Source of the DNA: NVTR01 sp036480115 | GTDB taxonomy: Bacteria > Pseudomonadota > Alphaproteobacteria > Rhodobacterales > Rhodobacteraceae | Assembly: GCA_965224795.1 (NCBI GenBank) | Contig: CBDDAE010000001.1 | Coordinates: 1,674,001 to 1,738,000 of the forward strand | Length of the DNA: 64,000 bases | Reading direction: 5' to 3' | Part shown: positions 16,664 through 24,142 of the stretch, piece after piece | Position numbering within the stretch: position 1 is the stretch's first letter | Layout: every line of letters starts with the position of its first letter | Made by a program: the position numbers and the translations under genes | Notes under the pieces: model-generated | Told to the model about the DNA's origin: nothing | The model's database searches: none | Seen by the model: only the letters and a program-made list of their open reading frames with translations

Positions 16664-17146
16664 TCAATGCTTTGTCCAACCTGAATTACCAGGTTCTTTT
16701 GTTGGCGTGTCAATGTCGATCTCTTCAAATTCACCGTCAATTACACCATCATTAGCTTCACGCTGGGGAGCGGGGCCACCCCCGACGGTAAAACCGGTTA
16801 CCTTCACCCGAGACCGAACGTACTTGAAAACAACACGTCGCACCGCGGGTACCAGCAAAGCAAACCCAACGGCATCGGTAAAAAACCCCGGTGTTAGCAA
16901 TAACGCCCCGGAGAATAGGATCATAGCCCCATGGGCAAGCGGTTCAGTTGGATCGCGGAGATCACGAAATGACGATTGTACGTCATTCATGGCCATTACT
17001 CCCTGGCTACGGATCAACCTTGTGCCCAAAAAGGCGGTTAGCACGACGATTCCCAATGTCCACCAAAGGCCAATAAATCCACCAACTTGTATAAACAGGC
17101 CAATTTCAATCAGCGGGATCGCTAAAAACAATACAAACAACCACAT
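16664..17146 (-). CDS. fxsA: FxsA family membrane protein
   Basis: The 160-residue protein has about three or four hydrophobic segments (1-40, about 70-105) and the family motif FLAIPLIEIGLFIQVG plus LLLTPGFFTDAVGFALLVPAVRR. FxsA in E. coli modulates exclusion of phage T7 by the F plasmid; its normal role is not clear. Here it sits between secB and the Tim44-like gene, from which it diverges across a 107-bp gap. Confidence 0.92.
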   Translation of the reverse strand: MWLFVLFLAIPLIEIGLFIQVGGFIGLWWTLGIVVLTAFLGTRLIRSQGVMAMNDVQSSFRDLRDPTEPLAHGAMILFSGALLLTPGFFTDAVGFALLVPAVRRVVFKYVRSRVKVTGFTVGGGPAPQREANDGVIDGEFEEIDIDTPTKEPGNSGWTKH

Positions 17147-17253
17147 ATCAACCTCTTGTCATCGTTTTGTGCCACAGTAGACTTGACTGCTGACCTGCCC
17201 TACATAAGTGCCAACATAGCCCGTTACCACCCAATGCCCTAAGTGAGGTAAAG

Positions 17254-17910
17254 ATGAATTCTGCCGTTATCCAACTTCTGGTACTAGCCGGAATTGCGAT
17301 CTTTTTGATTCTTCGACTGAAGAATGTTCTTGGAACCCGTGATGGTTTTGAAAAACCCCCTACTGCAGCGCTAAGGCGCGGCGCTAACCGGGGTGATTTT
17401 GAAGTTATCGAAGGAGGTCCAGATCGCGATATTACTGACCATGCTAAAGACGGCAGCAAAGCTGCTAAAGCTCTGGCGGCAATGAAAGCCAAAGAACCAA
17501 GCTTTGGTGTTTCAGAATTTTTAGGCGGCGCACGCGGTGCCTATGAAATGATTCTAATGGCCTTTGAACGCGGTGAGTTGGATGAAATCCGGCCGTTTCT
17601 TTCAAAAGAAGTTTTTGAAACCTTTACCGATGTCGTTGCTGATCGTGAAAAGCAAGGCCTTGTAGTTGAAGCAAATTTTGTTGGTGTCAGAGAAATGGCA
17701 TTGGCCGGGGCTACGTTTGATAAGAAATCATCAACAGGCGAAGTGTCAGTAAAGTTTATCGGAGAGATGACGTCTGTTGTTCGCAACAAATCCGGCGATA
17801 TTGTTGAAGGTAACGCCAGCGAAGTTAAGCGCCAAAAAGACGTTTGGACATTTGCCCGAAAGCTGGGTGAAGACGATCCGAACTGGCAATTGGTCGCCAC
17901 CGGAGAATGA
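17254..17910 (+). CDS. Tim44/TimA family membrane-anchored protein
   Basis: This 218-residue protein has one N-terminal transmembrane segment (about 5-21) and a C-terminal Tim44-like domain (about 85-218) with the pattern GAYEMILMAFERGELDEIRPFLSKEVFETF. Alphaproteobacterial members are homologues of the mitochondrial inner-membrane import factor Tim44. Its role in bacteria is not firmly established. mltA overlaps its stop (ATGA), so the two are coupled. It diverges from fxsA. Confidence 0.92.
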   Translation: MNSAVIQLLVLAGIAIFLILRLKNVLGTRDGFEKPPTAALRRGANRGDFEVIEGGPDRDITDHAKDGSKAAKALAAMKAKEPSFGVSEFLGGARGAYEMILMAFERGELDEIRPFLSKEVFETFTDVVADREKQGLVVEANFVGVREMALAGATFDKKSSTGEVSVKFIGEMTSVVRNKSGDIVEGNASEVKRQKDVWTFARKLGEDDPNWQLVATGE

Positions 17911-18947
17911 AGCCTGGCTGGTTTGCGGCATTGGCATTAGCGGGGACAGTTATGACCTCAGCCGTTGCCAATTCCGAGACCACCTATTCAATTGTTTCAT
18001 TTGACGATTTTAACGGCTGGACCAAAGACAACCATCAGGCAGCACTGGATGTTTTTCAAGAAACCTGTGGGGATTTGAAACAACAGGAATGGCTGTCTAT
18101 TTGTGCCCTTGCCACCAGCCGACCAAACCCAAAAACTTTTTTTGAGCTACTGTTTCGTCCAGTTTTAATTGAAGACGGAGAGCCAGCCTTATTTACCGGG
18201 TATTTTGAACCAGAACTTTTGGGCTCTCGGACTAAGTCATACAAATTTCGTTATCCAATCTACAGCAAGCCCACAGAACTGGAAAATGGTCAACTTTGGC
18301 ATACGAGGGAAGCCATAGAAAACCAGGAAATTCTTTCAGGCCGGGGATTAGAAATCGCCTGGGTTGATAATCCTGTTGATGTGTTTTTCCTGCATGTTCA
18401 GGGGTCAGGCCGCATTCGTCTTGAAGATGGCTCAATAATCCGTATTGGCTATGGTGGTTCCAATGGCCATAATTACCGCTCTATAGGTAAAGAACTTGTT
18501 CGCCGGGGAACCTATTTACCTCATCAGGTGTCGGCGCAGGTAATACGAAATTGGGTTTCTAGAAACCCGGCATTGGGTTCGGCCCTTTTGCAGACAAACC
18601 CATCCTATGTTTTTTTCCGCAAGTTGCAGGATCTGGCGTCAGATAAGGGACCGCTGGGGGCAATGAATCGTTCAATAACGGCGTTAAGAACTGTTGCGGT
18701 TGATCCGGGGTTTGTCCCGCTCGGCGCGCCGGTTTGGGTTGAAAAAGGCGGACTAAACGGATTTCGCCGCCTAATGGTTGCCCAGGATACTGGTTCAGCA
18801 ATCAAGGGCGCACAAAGGGCGGATATTTTCTTTGGAACCGGGGATGACGCTGGCCGGGAAGCGGGAAGAATTCGTGATCCGGGTCGGATGATTGTATTGT
18901 TACCAATTGATATGGCCTATGGGCTTGTCGAGGGTCAAAATCAGTGA
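17907..18947 (+). CDS. mltA: Membrane-bound lytic murein transglycosylase A
   Basis: This 346-residue periplasmic enzyme has an N-terminal hydrophobic signal (about 3-20), the MltA domain (LFTGYFEPELLGSRT through FFLHVQGSGRIRL) and a C-terminal 3D domain with the aspartates of PLGAPVW, VAQDTGSAIKGAQRADIFFG and GRIRDPGRMIVLLP. It cleaves peptidoglycan to 1,6-anhydromuropeptides. No lipobox Cys is obvious, so membrane anchoring is uncertain. It overlaps the Tim44-like gene upstream and smr downstream by 4 bases each. Confidence 0.95.
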   Translation: MKPGWFAALALAGTVMTSAVANSETTYSIVSFDDFNGWTKDNHQAALDVFQETCGDLKQQEWLSICALATSRPNPKTFFELLFRPVLIEDGEPALFTGYFEPELLGSRTKSYKFRYPIYSKPTELENGQLWHTREAIENQEILSGRGLEIAWVDNPVDVFFLHVQGSGRIRLEDGSIIRIGYGGSNGHNYRSIGKELVRRGTYLPHQVSAQVIRNWVSRNPALGSALLQTNPSYVFFRKLQDLASDKGPLGAMNRSITALRTVAVDPGFVPLGAPVWVEKGGLNGFRRLMVAQDTGSAIKGAQRADIFFGTGDDAGREAGRIRDPGRMIVLLPIDMAYGLVEGQNQ

Positions 18948-19513
18948 CCCGCCGAAAACCTCGCGATTTGCGGCCTGAGGAAAAAGAACTTTGGGAGAAG
19001 GTTCGACAAAACACCATTCCCTTGCACAAACCGGAAAAACGATTGCTGGAAGAGGCAATCAAAAAAATTTCCAGTCCAGTAATTCCGACTGTCATCCCAG
19101 CTTTTCGCGTTGGCCAATCAGTCGCACAATATCCATCCGGACAAACACAATTACAAAGCGCCAGTATGCAAATGGACCACAAGGTTTTTGGCCGCCTTAA
19201 GAAAGGTAAGATTTCACCCGAGTCCCGCATTGATTTGCACGGTATGACCTTGGCTCAGGCCCACCCTGCCCTTATCGGTTTTATTCTGAATGCCAGCGCA
19301 AACCAAAACCGTCTGGTTTTAGTGATAACCGGAAAAGGCAAGGTCACACAGGATAGCGGACAATTTCCAGAGCGCAAAGGCGTGTTGAAGCGCCAGGTAC
19401 CTGAATGGTTACGGCAACCTCCGCTGAATTCCCTTGTTCAACAGGTCACAGATTCTCACCAAAATCACGGTGGTGCCGGCGCGCTTTACGTATATTTACG
19501 ACGTCGCAGGTAG
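18944..19513 (+). CDS. Smr domain protein
   Basis: The 189-residue protein starts with GTG overlapping the mltA stop (GTGA). The first half is charged and unstructured (RRKPRDLRPEEKELWEKV). The second half is an Smr domain with IDLHGMTLAQAHPAL, LVLVITGKGK, GVLKRQVPEWL and HGGAGALYVYLRRR. Smr domains are nicking nucleases in MutS2 and in stand-alone proteins; the exact role of this class is unknown. Its last 18 bases overlap the MFS gene on the other strand. Confidence 0.93.
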   Translation: MTRRKPRDLRPEEKELWEKVRQNTIPLHKPEKRLLEEAIKKISSPVIPTVIPAFRVGQSVAQYPSGQTQLQSASMQMDHKVFGRLKKGKISPESRIDLHGMTLAQAHPALIGFILNASANQNRLVLVITGKGKVTQDSGQFPERKGVLKRQVPEWLRQPPLNSLVQQVTDSHQNHGGAGALYVYLRRRR

Positions 19514-20719
19514 CAAAGGACGGGCCCTGTTGGTTGCGATAAGGACCAGTACCGCCGATGCCAAAAAATACACCGCAATCCATAGCATCTGGTCCGAAAA
19601 ATCAACTCCCTGATCGATCAACCAGCCTGTAATACCGGGCCCGATGGCTGAGCCAAACACCATAACCGCCGCCGTCATCGCCTTGATTGATCCGATAAAT
19701 TGTGTCCCGCAATGTTCAGCCCAAAACGCCCCGACCACAGTAGCGCCAATACCGGAAGAGACACCCACCAGTATCATCCCAATAGCTGCCCCAAACAGTG
19801 TGTCTGAGTAAGCAATAATCACAAAAGCGGCAGCAAAGGGCAAAAGATATAGATTTATGACACGATTTGCCGAAAACCGGTCGATCAACCAACCGGATAT
19901 AATGGTCATGATGATCATGGCACCGGTGAATAACGGAAACAGTGAGACAAAATCCAAATGTGCCCAGCCCTTGGTTTCAGTTAAATGTACTTGTTGAAAG
20001 AATAATGCGGTGCTCCAGGCTGCAGGGCCAATCAGGGTTGGCACCATCAGCCAGAACAACCAATGGCGTAGTATCTCTGCCCTTTGCCAATGTTTGCACT
20101 CCATGCCAACAGCTTGTGTGTTTTTTGATAGGGATTGGGGCGTTCGCTCATGTCGCAACAAAATTATCAGTGCGGGTACCGCTACTAAAACCATACCAGC
20201 GGCCAACACCCAAAGGGTACGCCAGCCGGTTGTACCCAGTAGGGCGACAAACATCAGTGGAAGGGCCGCGCTGCCAATCGCAACTCCGAGGGATGCAATC
20301 GAAAGAGCGCGCCCCCGAGACGCTACAAACCAACGCACAGTTGCCACTGTCCCGATCTGGCTTAGCATCCCCTGCCCGGTAAACCGCAGTGCAAAAATCA
20401 CGGGTACCAAAACCCAACCGGCAGGAACCAAGGCCATGGACAAACAGGCGACGGCCAGCAGCCCTAAAAAAACCGGCCCCAGCAACCGTACTCGAAAATG
20501 GTCGGTTAACACCCCTGCCCAGATCATTGCCACAGCCGACAAGCTGGTACCCAATGTATATATTCCGCCCCATGCTCCATGGGACAGACCGAATTCTGCC
20601 CGAATTTCACCAGCGAACACGGAAATGAAAAACGTTTGACCGTAACTGGAAGAAAAGGTCACCAACGCCGCTGCGGCTAGCCAGCGGATATTTTCCCTAA
20701 GAAAGCGTAGATAATCCAT
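19496..20719 (-). CDS. Major facilitator superfamily transporter
   Basis: This 407-residue protein has about 12 hydrophobic segments, with the MFS loop 2-3 motif GVLTDHFRVRLLGPVFLG and SLGVAIGSAALPLMFVALLGTTGWRTLW in the fourth and fifth segments. The family is secondary transport across the inner membrane; substrate cannot be told from sequence. The ATG at 20719 is convincing. It lies 42 bases downstream of hslU on the same strand. Confidence 0.9.
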   Translation of the reverse strand: MDYLRFLRENIRWLAAAALVTFSSSYGQTFFISVFAGEIRAEFGLSHGAWGGIYTLGTSLSAVAMIWAGVLTDHFRVRLLGPVFLGLLAVACLSMALVPAGWVLVPVIFALRFTGQGMLSQIGTVATVRWFVASRGRALSIASLGVAIGSAALPLMFVALLGTTGWRTLWVLAAGMVLVAVPALIILLRHERTPQSLSKNTQAVGMECKHWQRAEILRHWLFWLMVPTLIGPAAWSTALFFQQVHLTETKGWAHLDFVSLFPLFTGAMIIMTIISGWLIDRFSANRVINLYLLPFAAAFVIIAYSDTLFGAAIGMILVGVSSGIGATVVGAFWAEHCGTQFIGSIKAMTAAVMVFGSAIGPGITGWLIDQGVDFSDQMLWIAVYFLASAVLVLIATNRARPLLPATS

Positions 20720-20761
20720 ATCACCCTTGTTTGCCGGAACGCCGACAAATGGAAGGGGTAA

Positions 20762-22069
20762 TTACAACATATATCGCCCGATATCGGTGGCTTTGGTAAT
20801 ATCACCCAAATGCTTTTCAACAAATTTGGCGTCCACGGTTACCTTGTCGCCGCCGCGGTCCGGCGCGGTAAAGGACAGATCTTCAAATACACGTTCCAAG
20901 ACTGTGTAAAGACGCCGTGCCCCGATGTTTTCGACTGCTTGGTTCACCTCTGCGGCGATATGGGCCAGCGCGGCAATACCGTCTTTTTTGAAGGTGACGG
21001 TCACGTCTTCGGTGCCCATCAGCGCTGTATATTGCAGTGTAAGCGCATTGTCGGTTTCCGTCAGAATACGTACGAAATCTTCTTCGGTCAGAGCGCGCAG
21101 TTCGACTCGAATTGGCAAACGACCTTGAAGCTCTGGTAGCAGATCAGAAGGTTTTGCGATGTGAAAAGCACCAGATGCAATGAACAGAACATGATCCGTT
21201 TTCACCGGGCCATGTTTTGTTGACACCGTTGTGCCCTCAATCAAAGGCAATAGATCCCGTTGCACCCCTTCCCGGCTGACATCACCACCACGTGCATCGG
21301 AACGCGCGCAGACTTTGTCAATTTCATCCAGAAACACGATACCGTTTTGCTCAACAGCGTGTATCGCCGCTTTGTTGATGGTATCGTCGTCCAGCAATTT
21401 GTCGGCTTCTTCGCTTACCAGTACTTCGTAGCTTTCCGAGACTTTCAGTTTACGCTTGGTTTTGCGGCCCTGAAAAGCCTTTCCAAACATGTCACCCAGG
21501 TTCATTCCGCCACCTATTTGACCAGGCTGACCTGGGACTTCAAACATCGACATTGGGTTAGAGGTGTCAGAAATCTCAATCTCTATTTCGGTATCGTCCA
21601 ATTCACCTTTTTTAAGTTTGTCGCGAAACATTTTTAGTGTTTGTTCGCGGGCGCCGTCACCGGCGATGGCGGAGATTACTCTATCTTCAGCGGCTTGATG
21701 CGCTTTGGCTTTTACGTCTTCGCGCATATGTTCGCGGGTCATGGCAATGGCGGCATCCACCAGATCACGAATGATCTGTTCTACATCACGACCGACATAA
21801 CCAACTTCGGTAAATTTTGTGGCTTCAATCTTAATAAAAGGTGCCCGGGCCAGTTTTGCCAAGCGGCGGCTAATCTCAGTTTTCCCAACACCGGTTGGTC
21901 CGATCATCAGGATGTTCTTTGGGTATACTTCATCTCGCAAATCATCCCCCAGTTGTTGCCGCCGCCAACGGTTGCGCAATGCCACTGCCACCGCCCGTTT
22001 CGCAGCGTTCTGGCCGATGATAAACCGATCAAGTTCAGAAACGATTTCGCGGGGGGTTAGATCAGTCAT
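20762..22069 (-). CDS. hslU: ATP-dependent protease ATPase subunit HslU (ClpY)
   Basis: This 435-residue AAA+ unfoldase has Walker A GPTGVGKT (57-64), EATKFTEVGYVGRDVEQI, Walker B IVFLDEIDKV, the variable I domain in between, and a C-terminus ending in GRYML that in the family docks into HslV. I chose the ATG at 22069, which begins MTDLTPREIVSELDRFIIGQ. hslV is 51 bases upstream on the same strand. Confidence 0.97.
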   Translation of the reverse strand: MTDLTPREIVSELDRFIIGQNAAKRAVAVALRNRWRRQQLGDDLRDEVYPKNILMIGPTGVGKTEISRRLAKLARAPFIKIEATKFTEVGYVGRDVEQIIRDLVDAAIAMTREHMREDVKAKAHQAAEDRVISAIAGDGAREQTLKMFRDKLKKGELDDTEIEIEISDTSNPMSMFEVPGQPGQIGGGMNLGDMFGKAFQGRKTKRKLKVSESYEVLVSEEADKLLDDDTINKAAIHAVEQNGIVFLDEIDKVCARSDARGGDVSREGVQRDLLPLIEGTTVSTKHGPVKTDHVLFIASGAFHIAKPSDLLPELQGRLPIRVELRALTEEDFVRILTETDNALTLQYTALMGTEDVTVTFKKDGIAALAHIAAEVNQAVENIGARRLYTVLERVFEDLSFTAPDRGGDKVTVDAKFVEKHLGDITKATDIGRYML

Positions 22070-22120
22070 TTGGTCACCAGTTTTGTAATAATTGAGGTGC
22101 GAATTACGCATACTTGAGTG

Positions 22121-22678
22121 CTATTTTTTGATTTTCTCGATGGTAAGATTGCCGTTGGTGTAAACACAAATGTCTGCGGCAATCGCCATTGCTTTGCGCG
22201 CAACATCCTCGGCCGACCCTTTGGAATCAATCAACCCCCGGGCGGCGGCCAACGCATAGTTGCCACCTGATCCGATCGCAGCAACATTATGTTCCGGTTC
22301 AAGCACGTCCCCTGCCCCGGTAATGATCAGCAAAACGTCTCCGTCAGTGACGATCAGCATTGCTTCCAGTTTTTGTAAGTATTTGTCGGTGCGCCAATCT
22401 TTTGCCAGCTCAATAGAGGCACGGGCCAATTGGCCTGGTGTTGCTTCTAATTTCGTCTCAAGTCTTTCCAAAAGGGTAAAAGCATCGGCGGTAGAGCCTG
22501 CAAATCCAGCCACCACATCATGGCCCCCTGATGACAGCCGGCGAACTTTGCGGGCCGACCCTTTGATCACAGTTTGGCCAAGACTGACTTGCCCATCGCC
22601 CGCAATAACCACTTCGCTGCCTTTGCGAACACCTAGAATGGTTGTGCCGTGCCAACCTGGGAACTGAGTATCAGACAT
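22121..22678 (-). CDS. hslV: ATP-dependent protease proteolytic subunit HslV (ClpQ)
   Basis: This 185-residue threonine protease has an N-terminal propeptide ending at HG before Thr12, the catalytic nucleophile of TTILGVRKG. GDGQVSLGQTVIKG, AGFAGSTADAFTLLERLE and GSGGNYALAAARGL complete the family pattern. It forms the 12-mer capped by HslU. The ribosome site is CGGAG before the ATG. A TTGTAG-N17-CATATA element upstream may be its promoter. Confidence 0.97.
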   Translation of the reverse strand: MSDTQFPGWHGTTILGVRKGSEVVIAGDGQVSLGQTVIKGSARKVRRLSSGGHDVVAGFAGSTADAFTLLERLETKLEATPGQLARASIELAKDWRTDKYLQKLEAMLIVTDGDVLLIITGAGDVLEPEHNVAAIGSGGNYALAAARGLIDSKGSAEDVARKAMAIAADICVYTNGNLTIEKIKK

Positions 22679-22706
22679 CTGGATCTCCGAAAATTGCGGT
22701 TAAAAC

Positions 22707-22735
22707 TATATGTACATGCTTGCAGCATCCTACAA
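22707..22735 (-). promoter_or_regulatory. Candidate promoter for hslVU, possibly heat-shock type
   Basis: On the minus strand TTGTAG (22735-22730) and CATATA (22712-22707) are 17 bases apart and about 30 bases before the hslV ATG. The preceding base makes the -35 CTTGTAG, and the CATAT -10 resembles RpoH promoters (CTTG, then CCATAT). A weak sigma-70 promoter is equally possible. Confidence 0.3.
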
Positions 22736-22756
22736 GTCGCAATCCCCTTGTTCCCA

Positions 22757-23701
22757 ATGAAACGTGGATTTACCTTGGCCCAAATGGACAACGTAAAAAC
22801 CCTGACGTTTTATCTTAATAATTCCATGCGAAAGCGGGCGATTGCCGGCCAAACAAATATAATCAACCGTATTACCAACGCCTTTGAATCCCGTGGATAT
22901 AGGTGTCTATTTCAGGAAAACAGCACGGTAAATTTGCTAAACTCGGTTAAAGAACCTGGCTATTCCATGTTTCATATGGAGCATCCGTTTCACCCGCGCG
23001 CTTTAAACTTACGGCGTGCATATCATTACCCATTCTGGCAAATTGAATCTTCGGCAAAAAGATGGGAATGGCAAGTCGCGTTGGCGAAATTTGATCCCAA
23101 CAAAATTGACCATGCAAAGGCCGAGAAATTCACAAATTTTTGGCGAAAACAGCTTTTTGAAGACGATATTGAAACCCCAATAAACACCGATTTTATTTTT
23201 GTCCCTTTACAGGGTCGCCTATTGGAAAAACGAAGCTTTCAAAGTGCTAGCCCCATGGACATGCTAAAATCTCTGGTCCTTGCCGATACCGAACGTAGTA
23301 TCAGAATATCCCTACACCCCAGGGAAACTTATTCAGAGGTGGAAATGGCGGCGTTGTTATCGTTAATTGAAAGTGAGCGGCGTCTAAAACTTGTTTCAAC
23401 AATTCCAAGCCTTTTGTTGCAACGCTGCGCCTATGTTGTAACCCAAAACTCAAGCCTGGCTTTGAATGGATTTTTTTTCCAAAAACCCGCGATACTTTTT
23501 TCCAAAATAGATTTTCATCATATCGCGCAAAACGTTTGTGATATTGGTGTGAAGACTGCATTTGAAAATGTGCGAGAAAACAATCCCGCCTTTAACGCCT
23601 TCATTTACTGGTTTTTTCAAAAACAGTCGATTAATGCCGGTCGGGAAAACGCCGGAAATAAAATTCTAAAGACTGTCAGGCAGCATGGTTGGAATTTGTA
23701 A
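22757..23701 (+). CDS. Uncharacterised protein with capsule-synthesis (Kdo transferase)-like C-terminal half
   Basis: I do not recognise a named gene. The protein is 314 residues from ATG 22757; a second ATG at 22784 would give 305, and neither has a clear ribosome site. The C-terminal half has SLHPRETYSEVE, then YVVTQNSSLALNGFFFQKPAILFSKIDFHHI. These resemble the HPR...Y and SS.../GKP...F pattern of KpsS/KpsC-type capsule glycosyltransferases. The N-terminal half (FYLNNSMRKRAIAGQTNIINR, MFHMEHPFHPRALNLRRAYHYPFW) is unlike anything I can name. No signal peptide or membrane span is visible. Codon use is AT-rich for the window (23101-23160 has 22 G/C in 60). It diverges from hslV. Confidence 0.75.
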   Translation: MKRGFTLAQMDNVKTLTFYLNNSMRKRAIAGQTNIINRITNAFESRGYRCLFQENSTVNLLNSVKEPGYSMFHMEHPFHPRALNLRRAYHYPFWQIESSAKRWEWQVALAKFDPNKIDHAKAEKFTNFWRKQLFEDDIETPINTDFIFVPLQGRLLEKRSFQSASPMDMLKSLVLADTERSIRISLHPRETYSEVEMAALLSLIESERRLKLVSTIPSLLLQRCAYVVTQNSSLALNGFFFQKPAILFSKIDFHHIAQNVCDIGVKTAFENVRENNPAFNAFIYWFFQKQSINAGRENAGNKILKTVRQHGWNL

Positions 23702-23704
23702 CAA

Positions 23705-23728
23705 TAATGGGCGCCGCAGCGCCCATTA
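23705..23728. terminator. Bidirectional hairpin terminator between the capsule-like gene and trxA
   Basis: TAATGGGCGC-CGCA-GCGCCCATTA is a perfect 10-bp stem with a 4-base loop between two convergent genes. There is no strong T tract on either side, so it may only pause or protect transcript ends. Confidence 0.6.
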
Positions 23729-23747
23729 AATTCCGAATACTAGTAGT

Positions 23748-24068
23748 TTAAATCGCGCCTTCGATCCAGCTTTGCAATGCGGCCTTTGGTGCGGCGCCGG
23801 TTTTATTCGAAACAACTTCACCGTCTTTGAACAGAAACAGTGCCGGTATTCCGCGTACGCCTAACTGAGCCGGAGAGTTGGGGTTTTCATCAACGTTGAC
23901 TTTGACGACTTTAACCTTGCCTTCAAACTCATCTGAAAGCTCTTCTAATGCGGGGCCAATCTGTTTACAGGGCCCGCACCACTCCGCCCAGAAATCAACG
24001 ACTACCGGGATATTGGAATTTTTCACTTCTACTTCGAATGTTTCGTCAGTGACGGCAACAGTGGCCAT
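23748..24068 (-). CDS. trxA: Thioredoxin 1
   Basis: This 106-residue protein has the active site WAEWCGPCKQI (Cys31 and Cys34) and the cis-Pro region GVRGIPALFLF. It is the general cytoplasmic disulfide reductant and electron donor to ribonucleotide reductase. It ends the regB-divL-tsaE-addB-addA-trxA run, an order also known in other alphaproteobacteria. A 74-bp gap separates it from addA. Confidence 0.97.
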   Translation of the reverse strand: MATVAVTDETFEVEVKNSNIPVVVDFWAEWCGPCKQIGPALEELSDEFEGKVKVVKVNVDENPNSPAQLGVRGIPALFLFKDGEVVSNKTGAAPKAALQSWIEGAI

Positions 24069-24142
24069 TGGGACTCTCCTGAATTAGTTGGTGTCGGAAT
24101 GTGAACTTATGGATCACCTTGGGAATGGTCAAGATGTCGTGG

